NCBI RefSeq assembly: GCF_009930815.1 | Contig: NZ_CP022222.1 | Location: 1,034,501-1,098,500, forward strand | Origin: Bradyrhizobium sp. CCBAU 051011 | GTDB taxonomy: Bacteria > Pseudomonadota > Alphaproteobacteria > Rhizobiales > Xanthobacteraceae | Direction of reading: 5' to 3' | Length of the DNA stretch: 64,000 bases | Shown: positions 8,251-15,377 of the stretch, piece by piece | How positions within the stretch are numbered: position 1 is the first letter of the stretch | How the letters are laid out: the number at the start of each line of letters is the position of its first letter | Notes under the pieces: generated by a model | Databases searched by the model: none | Seen by the model: only the letters and a program-made list of their open reading frames with translations | What the model was told of the DNA's origin: nothing | Translations under genes and position numbers: made by a program

Positions 8251-11222
8251 GCGTGACGGCAACCGAAAGCGCTTTCCCGGCGCGCGCGCAAAACGCGTTC
8301 CTGCTGCATCTCGCGCTGTCGGCCGTTGCCATCGCGCAGCCGTTCTATTCCGTCACCGGGCGGACCCTGAATTTTTTCGTCGCCTGGAGAATGAGCAGCG
8401 TCGAGTTTACGCTCTGCATACTGCTCATCTACATCGTGCCGGCGCTTGTCACCTGGCTATTGGTCCGGCTCGGCAACCGCTTGCACCGAAATCTCGGCAG
8501 CGCGCTGTTGTTTCTGGCTCTCTGCTTCTACATCTCGCTGACTTTGCTGATGGCGGCGCGCCAGTTGGTGCACAGCCTGCCGTTCACGGCTCGCAGCGAG
8601 ATGCCCCTCTGGATATACGCCCTGCTGCTGATCGTATCGGCCAGTCTCGCGGCGCTCGTGCTTACGAAGCCGAAAATTCAGGGATTTGTCAGGTTCTTTG
8701 CCGTGACGACGGTCATCTTCCCCGCCGCCGTGCTGCTCCATGCCCATGGCATGGGTGTGGTCCGGTTTTCCGAAGTGCCGCCGGCCAAAAAGATCGAAGC
8801 CGCCGACCGGCCCAACGTCATCCTGATCGTCTACGACGAACTGCCGCTAACCACGATCCTGGACGCAGACGGCCTGATCGATCGAAACAAATTTCCGAAC
8901 TTCTACCAATTCGCCCGCGGCGCGACATGGTTTGCCAACGCGCGTTCCGCGTCGGGACATACCGAGGCCGCGGTACCCGCGATTCTCGCCGGCCGAATGC
9001 GCCAACACGAAGTGCCGGCGACCTACACAAGCTATCCGGAGAATATTTTTCACCGGCTCGGCCCAAGCTACAACGTTCTCGATCTGCAATTCGCAACTGA
9101 CCTCAATCCCGCAAGGCCGCCGGGCTGGCAGACGGAAGCACCCGACGGCCAGGACAGGCTGAGCGCGATCGCTCTCGATATGGCGATCATCTTTGGGCAC
9201 ATCGTGGCGCCGCCGCAGTTCGCCGCGCTCCTTCCGCGGATCGACCTGCAACACAATCGCTTCGGCGAGGACAGTGACAGGTCGCCGCGCGGCCTGCGTC
9301 ATCACGAAAAGTTCGTCACCGCGCTGGCGCGGGCGGAACAGCCACTTCTGGCGGTCTACCACAACATCTATCCGCACAATGGCTGGTCGCACTACCCGTC
9401 AGGGCGCTCCTACGGGGAATCTCGATGGGGCGACTACCTGTCGCTCAAGGACCGCAAGGACGCGAAGCTCGGCGACGACAACGTCAGGATCATGCATGAC
9501 TACAAGGCCCATTTGCTGCAATCGATGCATGCCGACAAGCTGTTGGGAGAGTTGCTGGCCCAGATCAAGGCCAATAGGCAGTACGATCATTCGATCATCG
9601 CCGTGGTGGCCGACCACGGGGTCTCTTTGTGGCCGGGCGAGCAGCCTCGCAATCCCAGCGACTTTCGTTTGCCTGACGTCCAGGCCATTCCGCTGATTAT
9701 CAAGCTGCCCGGGCAAAGCCGCGGCGGAATATCGCTCGATCCGGTGCATACCGTCGACATCTATCCAACCATCCTCGACCAACTCGGCGTCACCATTCCG
9801 GAGAGCCTGCAGGGCAGATCGCTCCTCAAGGCTATTCGCGAGGCGGCGGCGGCCGAGACGGCGAAGTCGACGCCGCATCGCGACGACGTCACCCTGAAAC
9901 GCCGCGTGGAGTGGTTTGGAGCGGGAACGTCGATGGCCGACCTGTACGGGTTCGGCAAGTTCAGCGGTTATGTCGGGCGCCATGTCGGCGAATTCCGGTT
10001 TAGCCGCGTGCTGGACGCCGCCGTGCATCTGTTCGGCACCCGCTTCAGCCGCGCCAGCCCGCACCTTTCGTTGCGCATCGACGCGCAAATCAACGGCGGC
10101 GCGCAGGACGGCCAAACCCGCGACATCCTGGTCGCGCTGGGAGACCGAATCTGCGGTGCCACCCAGACGACGGATCTCGAGGTGAGCGGGCAGGCAAACT
10201 CGTTTACGCTCGTCGTCGCCGAGGAGTGCGTTGACCTCGTGAACAAGGGAATCAGGGTTTTCGTCGTCGGCTCCGACGGGCAATTCGCGGAAACTCCCGT
10301 CGAAGGCGAGACATCCACGACGGTTGCGACAATCGATCGGACGATCGCAGGTCTGGCCGAACTGATAGAAAGCCTGCAACGCGCGGGAGAAAACGGTCGA
10401 GGGCCGCTGGAGCTCGGCGCATTGCGCGAACGCGGTGTAGCTGTGCCCGAGCTGTTTGTGCGGAACGGCCGGCTGGCGACGCGGTGGGGCGATGTCGTGC
10501 TGACGCGCGACGGACAGACGTGGGTCGTGGACCTGTACTCCGCACCGAAGGATGCCTGTAAGGCGATCTATCTCGCCGCGAACAATATTCACGGCGTGGT
10601 CCGCATCGCGGCATCGGCCTCTGCGCGGGACGAAACCAGCATTCCGGTAACGGCCGGGCAGGCCGACGTGGCGTGTTCGAATACAGAATCGGACATCATA
10701 CGGATCATCGCGGCCGAAGCACGTGCGCCCGTCGACCGCGCGCCCTCGCCTGTTCCCATCGATCAACTGCTCGCACAATTCGCCGAATTCATCGGCGATC
10801 TGGAAAAAGCTCCCGCCGGTGCGCAGGGACAGATGACCCTGCCGGCGCTGCGTCAGCTAGGCGTTGCCGTTCCGGCTGGGTTCGTCAGGAATGGCGAACT
10901 GGCGTGGCCCTGGGGCGAGGCTGCCCTCAGCCGCAGCGGGCGCGGATGGATCCTCGATCTGCAATCGGCGCCCAGGGAGGTATGCAGGGCGGTTCAACTC
11001 GGCGCCAACGGAATTCCGGGGATCAGTCGCATCGCCACGTCATATCAGGCGAAAGACGAGGTGGTGATCCCGATGACCGCCGACCGCGCCGAGGCGGCGT
11101 GCGCGAACAGGGAATCGGGCCTCATCCGAATCATCACGACCGACACGTCGTTAGCCCGGCTTGCACGGGATAAGCTTGCAGCCGTCTGGAGAGGACTAAA
11201 GAAAACGCTCGGCGGGAATTAA
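8247..11222 (+). CDS. Membrane sulfatase/phosphotransferase-fold enzyme with two C-terminal pilin-like domains
   Basis: This 991-residue protein starts with about five TM segments in residues 15-175. An alkaline-phosphatase-superfamily catalytic domain follows: metal site NVILIVYDELP at ~189-199, SGHTEAAVPAILAG with probable nucleophile Thr239, and metal ligands in VADHG (Asp456, His457). Thr in place of the Cys/Ser of true sulfatases resembles LtaS or EptA phosphotransferases, so transfer of a phospho-group to a surface glycan or lipid is likelier than sulfate hydrolysis. Residues ~707-825 and ~851-968 are two copies of one domain, about half identical without gaps, each with a Cys pair exactly 39 residues apart (771/810 and 913/952). 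Their VP...NG..WG...W..DL..AP..C...AC pattern resembles type IV PilS pilin globular domains. The start codon overlaps the methyltransferase stop. Confidence 0.82.
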   Translation: MSVTATESAFPARAQNAFLLHLALSAVAIAQPFYSVTGRTLNFFVAWRMSSVEFTLCILLIYIVPALVTWLLVRLGNRLHRNLGSALLFLALCFYISLTLLMAARQLVHSLPFTARSEMPLWIYALLLIVSASLAALVLTKPKIQGFVRFFAVTTVIFPAAVLLHAHGMGVVRFSEVPPAKKIEAADRPNVILIVYDELPLTTILDADGLIDRNKFPNFYQFARGATWFANARSASGHTEAAVPAILAGRMRQHEVPATYTSYPENIFHRLGPSYNVLDLQFATDLNPARPPGWQTEAPDGQDRLSAIALDMAIIFGHIVAPPQFAALLPRIDLQHNRFGEDSDRSPRGLRHHEKFVTALARAEQPLLAVYHNIYPHNGWSHYPSGRSYGESRWGDYLSLKDRKDAKLGDDNVRIMHDYKAHLLQSMHADKLLGELLAQIKANRQYDHSIIAVVADHGVSLWPGEQPRNPSDFRLPDVQAIPLIIKLPGQSRGGISLDPVHTVDIYPTILDQLGVTIPESLQGRSLLKAIREAAAAETAKSTPHRDDVTLKRRVEWFGAGTSMADLYGFGKFSGYVGRHVGEFRFSRVLDAAVHLFGTRFSRASPHLSLRIDAQINGGAQDGQTRDILVALGDRICGATQTTDLEVSGQANSFTLVVAEECVDLVNKGIRVFVVGSDGQFAETPVEGETSTTVATIDRTIAGLAELIESLQRAGENGRGPLELGALRERGVAVPELFVRNGRLATRWGDVVLTRDGQTWVVDLYSAPKDACKAIYLAANNIHGVVRIAASASARDETSIPVTAGQADVACSNTESDIIRIIAAEARAPVDRAPSPVPIDQLLAQFAEFIGDLEKAPAGAQGQMTLPALRQLGVAVPAGFVRNGELAWPWGEAALSRSGRGWILDLQSAPREVCRAVQLGANGIPGISRIATSYQAKDEVVIPMTADRAEAACANRESGLIRIITTDTSLARLARDKLAAVWRGLKKTLGGN

Positions 11223-11259
11223 CTCGCGGGCATTGGCAGGCCGATGCAGGAGGAGCCGC

Positions 11260-11967
11260 TCAGTTGGCCTGCGCCGTCGCCGGCCGGCGCGGCGCCGGCG
11301 CGGGCTGATCGGAGGGGGCGGGCATCAGTTCGAGGCCGGCATCGGCCAGCCGTACGCGCACCTCGGCGGCGACGTATTTCGCATATTCCGACAGCAACAG
11401 ACGCAGCGTCGTGCCGCTGGTCCACCACGGCTCGTCGCGCCATCTGTCGCCGATCACCGCGAACGGAATCAGCGTGACATCAGGCATCGCATGCGACAGT
11501 TCCAGGATGGCCCGCGGCATATGGTAGTTCGACGTCACCACGATCAGCGACTTGAAGCCGCGCTCGCGGGCCCAGCGCCGCGTCTCCGCGGCATTGCTGC
11601 GCGTGTTGACGGCGGAGCGGTCGAGATCGACGCAGCAGCCGAGCAGCGACTGGTTGTCGGGCAGTGAGCGCGAAATGTCGCTGACGGCGTTGGTCGGGTG
11701 CACGCCCGAAATCAGCAGCCGCTTGCCGTAGCCACCGGCCAGCAATTCCATCGCGTCCGACACCCGCGACGAGCCGCCGGTGAACACCACGATTCCGTCG
11801 GCGTTGCGCGCCGGCTTGATTTCGACGCCGCGCAACTGCGAGAGAAAGGCGGCGAAGCCCACTGCCGCGCCGACGAACAGGATCGCCATCGAGCCGACGA
11901 CGACCGCGCGCAGCAACCCGCGTGGTCGTGCGGCCCTCGGCGTGCTATCGGCGTGCTGCAAACCCAT
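11260..11967 (-). CDS. YdcF/SanA-family (DUF218) membrane protein
   Basis: This 235-residue protein has an N-terminal TM anchor (VVVGSMAILFVGAAVGFAAF) and then the DUF218 domain: IVVFTGGSSRVSDAMELL, KRLLISGVHP, NAAETRRWARERG and VTSNYHMPRAILEL, the last being the family hallmark. ElyC and SanA homologues act in envelope polysaccharide or peptidoglycan precursor metabolism, but their chemistry is unsettled. A TTG nine bases upstream could also start the protein; AGAGGA lies 3 nt before the TTG and 12 nt before the ATG at 11967. It is convergent with the sulfatase-fold gene and follows ftsEX on the same strand after a gap of about 115 nt. Confidence 0.85.
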   Translation of the reverse strand: MGLQHADSTPRAARPRGLLRAVVVGSMAILFVGAAVGFAAFLSQLRGVEIKPARNADGIVVFTGGSSRVSDAMELLAGGYGKRLLISGVHPTNAVSDISRSLPDNQSLLGCCVDLDRSAVNTRSNAAETRRWARERGFKSLIVVTSNYHMPRAILELSHAMPDVTLIPFAVIGDRWRDEPWWTSGTTLRLLLSEYAKYVAAEVRVRLADAGLELMPAPSDQPAPAPRRPATAQAN

Positions 11968-12082
11968 GTAGTCCAACGGTCCTCTTCCCGTTTGTAATTC
12001 TAGAACGTTTTCACGCGAAGTGGAGTCCCGCCCCCGGGGACAAGTCCGTGACCTGCTTCACTCGAAACCGCCATCGGCCGCG

Positions 12083-13054
12083 TCAATCGATATCGTCCAG
12101 CGTGGCAAACAGCGTTCGCCGCGAGGCCCAGGCGGTGATGGCGGCAATCGCCACGGCCTGCACCGCGAGCGCCAGATAACCCGAGGGCGGCAGCGAAAAT
12201 GTCCCCAGCAGCGCTGCGAACTGATCGCCTACGGGGGTACCCGAAAACCAGCTCGCGATCGATTCGGAAAAGCCAAAACCCAGCATCGCGGCGCCGCCGC
12301 CGATCACCCCTCCCTCCAGCCCGAGCCTAAGAAAATGCCGCAGGAAGTGGTTGGCGATATAGCGGTCTCCGGCGCCGACGAAGTGCAGCACTTCGACGAT
12401 CGGGCGGTTCGCCGCCATCGCGCCGCGGGTCGCGAACGAAACCGAGATGATCGTCGCCACAATCACCAGCGCAAGAATTCCGACGCCGGCGAACACCGTC
12501 GCTCCGGTCATCGAGCGCATGCGCTCGATCCAGGCACGGTGGTCGTCGACACTCGCTGACGGGGCCACCTGCGTCACCGCCCTGCGCAGGCCTGCGAGGT
12601 CGAGCGTGGTGCCGGGCTGCACGCGCGCGACGACGACGCGAGGCACCGGCAATTGCTCGATCGACAGCCCGCTGCCGAGCCACGGCTCCAGCAGTTTCGC
12701 CGATTCGTCCTTGCTGAACGACTTGACCTGGACAATGCCGGGCTGCGTCCGCATCGCCTCCGCCGCCGCGGTCACGTCGCGCTCAAGATCGCGGCCGGCC
12801 GAGGGGCGCACCTGAACGGTGATTTCGCTGGCGACTTCCGACTGCCATTCCGCCGCCGATGCGCTGATCAGAAACACCGTGCCGGTGGTGATGGACGCGA
12901 GGAACGTCATGATGGCGACCACTGCGACCAGCGCACGGCCGGAGATCGAAGCCCGCGGCACGATCGGCGACATGTTGCGCGCCTGCGCCGGCACCTGCGG
13001 GCGCTCGTTGCCGAGGTCCACCAGCGGTCCATGCTCGTCGCCGACCCTACTCAT
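12083..13054 (-). CDS. ftsX: Cell division ABC transporter permease FtsX
   Basis: This 323-residue protein has four TM segments: one near residues 45-65 (VAVVAIMTFLASITTGTVF), then a periplasmic domain of about 120 residues (VQVRPSAGRDLERDV onward), then three more from about residue 180 (GVGILALVIVATIISVSF). This is the FtsX layout. With FtsE it couples ATP hydrolysis in the cytoplasm to peptidoglycan hydrolase activation at the septum. The start at 13054 gives ATGAGTAG, overlapping the ftsE stop by eight bases, which supports this start over a longer extension to 13099. Confidence 0.92.
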   Translation of the reverse strand: MSRVGDEHGPLVDLGNERPQVPAQARNMSPIVPRASISGRALVAVVAIMTFLASITTGTVFLISASAAEWQSEVASEITVQVRPSAGRDLERDVTAAAEAMRTQPGIVQVKSFSKDESAKLLEPWLGSGLSIEQLPVPRVVVARVQPGTTLDLAGLRRAVTQVAPSASVDDHRAWIERMRSMTGATVFAGVGILALVIVATIISVSFATRGAMAANRPIVEVLHFVGAGDRYIANHFLRHFLRLGLEGGVIGGGAAMLGFGFSESIASWFSGTPVGDQFAALLGTFSLPPSGYLALAVQAVAIAAITAWASRRTLFATLDDID

Positions 13055-13706
13055 AAATGTGCAGCCGTCCCTGATGCAGCACCAGCCGCCGCGCCTCATA
13101 CTGATCCATCAGCGTGATGTCATGGGTCGCGATGATCACCGCGGTGCCCAGCCGGTTCAATTCGATGAACAGCCGCAACAGGCGCCGGCCGAGCGTCGGG
13201 TCGACGCTGCCGGTCGGCTCGTCCGCCAGCAGCAATTGCGGCCGCGAGATCACCGCGCGCGCGATCGCGGCGCGTTGCTTCTCACCGCCCGACAGGATCG
13301 GCGGCAGCGCATCCATGCGCTCGCCGAGGCCGACCCACCGCAACAGGTCGATCACCTCGCGGCGATAGCTGGATTCGTCGCGGCCCATCACGCGGAACGG
13401 CAGCGCCACATTCTCATAGGTCGTCATGTGGTCGAGCAGGCGAAAATCCTGCAGAACGATGCCGATCTTCTGGCGCATGTTCGCAACCTGATCCTTGCCG
13501 AGCAGCGAGACATCCTCGCCGAACAGGTTGACGAGGCCGCGCGTCGGCCGCAGCGACAGGAACAGCAGCCGCAGCAGCGACGTCTTGCCGGCGCCCGAGG
13601 GGCCGGTGAGAAACTGGAAGGAATGCGCCGGAATCATGAAGGAGAGGTCGCGCAAAATCTCCGGGCCGAGCCCGTAGCGCAAACCGACATTTTCGAACCG
13701 AACCAA
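13047..13706 (-). CDS. ftsE: Cell division ATP-binding protein FtsE
   Basis: This 219-residue ABC ATPase shows Walker A GPSGAGKT, Q-loop VLQDFRLLDH, signature LSGGEKQR, Walker B LLLADEPTGSVDP and the H-loop IATHD, all intact. It forms the FtsEX complex at the division septum. The start is TTG (MVRFENVGLRY) with GGAG six bases upstream; no ATG is available in frame near the conserved N-terminus. Translation of ftsX is coupled through the overlapping stop and start. Confidence 0.94.
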   Translation of the reverse strand: MVRFENVGLRYGLGPEILRDLSFMIPAHSFQFLTGPSGAGKTSLLRLLFLSLRPTRGLVNLFGEDVSLLGKDQVANMRQKIGIVLQDFRLLDHMTTYENVALPFRVMGRDESSYRREVIDLLRWVGLGERMDALPPILSGGEKQRAAIARAVISRPQLLLADEPTGSVDPTLGRRLLRLFIELNRLGTAVIIATHDITLMDQYEARRLVLHQGRLHIYE

Positions 13707-13746
13707 GCTCAGCTCCGCTCGATATGGACCGTGCCCGGAGACCCCG

Positions 13747-13790
13747 GACTTGAACCTGAACCTGGGCCCGAACCTGAACTTCGGGCTCGT
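13747..13790. repeat. Short GAACCTG repeats upstream of ftsE
   Basis: The intergenic region between the divergent ftsE and zinc-ribbon genes contains three near-tandem copies of gaacctg plus a degenerate fourth, followed by gaacttcgggctc. The role is unknown; it could be a binding site array or simple slippage. Confidence 0.5.
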
Positions 13791-13895
13791 AGCCCGCCGG
13801 TTTGGGTACTAACCGGACAAAACGGTTTTGCGACCGTTATGGTTTCCGATTCGTTAACAGTCGCTATGTAGCATCCGGGCAAAGACACTGGTGAG

Positions 13896-14801
13896 ATGGG
13901 CTCCATGCATATCGTTTGCCCCCATTGTACAACATCTTACGCGATCAATCCGGCCACCCTGGGGGCCGGTGGACGCACCGTCCGTTGCTCCCGTTGCAAG
14001 GAAACCTGGCTGGCGCGGCCCGAGGACGCGATCGAACTGGCGGAAGCCGCGCCGGCAGCCATGCCAAGCCCGCCGTCAAGTCGGGCGCAATCGAGCCAAG
14101 CGGCCGTGGACGATACCACGGCCGAATGGGAGGCGATGGCGCGCGAGGACGAGGCACAGGATACCCCGGTAGTCGACAGCCCCTCGATTTCGGCCGGCTG
14201 GCCGGCCGAGGGCGATGGCGCGCCGCAGGGCGGCGGCAGCGACTGGCCATCGGCCGCCCGGCGCGATGCGGAAGACCATGAGGAAATTCCGATCACCACG
14301 CACCGCGAGCGGCTGGCCCGTCTGTTCCGGCTACCGTCCCCGCCCCGAATTCGGTTCCTGCCGGCCGTCGGCCTGCCGACCGCCTGCGCCGCGATGGGCG
14401 CACTGGTCCTGGCACTGATGATCTGGCGTAGCGACGTCGTGCGGCTGCTGCCGCAGACCGCGACGTTCTACAAGATGGTCGGATTGGAGGTGAACCTGCG
14501 CGGGCTGGCCTTCAAGGACGTCCAGGTCAGCAACGAGACCGTGGACGGCAAGCCGGTGCTGGTGATCGAGGGCGTGATCGTAGGCGAGACCAAAAAGCCG
14601 GTCGAATTGCCGCGGCTGCGCTTCTCCGTGCGTGACGCGCAGGGCGCCGAGATCTACGCCTGGAACGCGGTGCTGGAGCAGCCGGTACTCAAGCCCGGCG
14701 AGCGCACCTATTTCAAGTCACGGCTGGCCTCGCCGCCGCCCGAAGGCCGCAATATCGACGTACGCTTCTTCAACAAGCGGGATCTGGCCGGCCACGCCTG
14801 A
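13896..14801 (+). CDS. Zinc-ribbon (MJ0042-type) membrane protein with DUF3426-like domain
   Basis: This 301-residue protein begins with a two-CxxC ribbon (CPHC... and CSRC...KETW) typical of TIGR02098/MJ0042 domains. An acidic, proline-rich linker follows, then one TM segment at about 165-186 (GLPTACAAMGALVLALMIW), then a C-terminal beta domain (VNLRGLAFKDVQV, VIEGVIVGETKKPVELP) like DUF3426. It is probably anchored in the inner membrane with the ribbon in the cytoplasm. Function is not established for the family. ATG 13896 and ATG 13905 are both possible starts. It is divergent from ftsE and precedes the receiver gene by about 40 nt, suggesting cotranscription. Confidence 0.8.
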   Translation: MGSMHIVCPHCTTSYAINPATLGAGGRTVRCSRCKETWLARPEDAIELAEAAPAAMPSPPSSRAQSSQAAVDDTTAEWEAMAREDEAQDTPVVDSPSISAGWPAEGDGAPQGGGSDWPSAARRDAEDHEEIPITTHRERLARLFRLPSPPRIRFLPAVGLPTACAAMGALVLALMIWRSDVVRLLPQTATFYKMVGLEVNLRGLAFKDVQVSNETVDGKPVLVIEGVIVGETKKPVELPRLRFSVRDAQGAEIYAWNAVLEQPVLKPGERTYFKSRLASPPPEGRNIDVRFFNKRDLAGHA

Positions 14802-14842
14802 ACGTGGTCGCCTGTTCCGCTGAGGCGAGAGATCAAGACTTC

Positions 14843-15220
14843 ATGCCACGCGTGCTGATTGCCGACGACGAAGATTCCATGCGCTCGCTGGTGGCGCGCG
14901 CCATCGCCATGGACGGCCACGAGACCGTCACCGCCGAGGACGGCGCCGAAGCGCTCGATATCCTGACCCGCGAACAGGGCATGTTCGACCTGCTTTTGAC
15001 CGACATCCAGATGCCGGTCATGGACGGCATCGCGCTGGCGCTGACCGCGGCGCGCGACTTTCCCGACCTAAAGATCCTGTTGATGACCGGCTTTGCCGAC
15101 CAGCGCGAGCGCGCTTCCGGTCTCAACGCCATCGTTCATGACGTGGTGACGAAGCCGTTTTCGGTGCACGACATCCGCACCGCGGTGGCCGATGCGCTGG
15201 CGGCGAGGAAAGCGGGATAG
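14843..15220 (+). CDS. cpdR: Single-domain response regulator, CpdR-like
   Basis: This 125-residue stand-alone receiver has acidic residues in IADDEDSM, the phospho-acceptor Asp54 in LLLTDIQMPVMDG, Thr in LLMTGFADQRERA and Lys104 in VVTKPFS. In Caulobacter and relatives CpdR, when unphosphorylated, primes the ClpXP protease for CtrA-pathway substrates. It is dephosphorylated through the CckA-ChpT relay. The blocks LMTGFADQRERA and HDVVTKPF match my memory of CpdR better than other CheY-like proteins. The start at 14843 (MPRVLIADDE) matches the family; an upstream extension to 14804 is not conserved. No output domain is present. Confidence 0.75.
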   Translation: MPRVLIADDEDSMRSLVARAIAMDGHETVTAEDGAEALDILTREQGMFDLLLTDIQMPVMDGIALALTAARDFPDLKILLMTGFADQRERASGLNAIVHDVVTKPFSVHDIRTAVADALAARKAG

Positions 15221-15240
15221 GTAGGGCTCGGTCTCCACTC

Positions 15241-15357
15241 GTCATTGCGAGGAGCGTAAGCGACGAAGCAATCCATACCGCACGCGCGGAGCCATGGATT
15301 GCTTCGCGGAGCCTGTCATCGGGCGCGCATTCGCGCGACCCGTTGGCTCGCAATGAC
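15241..15357. repeat. Dispersed palindromic repeat, copy B
   Basis: Same family as copy A but inverted: it starts gtcattgcgaggagcg, has gaagcaatcc and ggattgcttcgcgg in the middle, and carries the long asymmetric arm on the right, ending ggctcgcaatgac. It lies between the ends of two convergent genes and could form a bidirectional transcript-end hairpin. Confidence 0.9.
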
Positions 15358-15377
15358 GGTGGAAAGAGCTGGACCGC

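Noticed and set aside
9399..10778. 459-codon minus-strand ORF
   Set aside because: Antisense to the sulfatase-fold enzyme; Arg-rich with no domain, a shadow of high GC.
8247..11222. Phage-type tail fibre origin of the repeated C-terminal domains
   Set aside because: No neighbouring phage genes, and the Cys spacing and WG/AP..C pattern fit pilin-like domains better.
15123..15353. Short ORF MRANGSRECAPDD
   Set aside because: Same peptide arises from repeat copies near 4258 and 47167; it is the translated arm of the palindrome.
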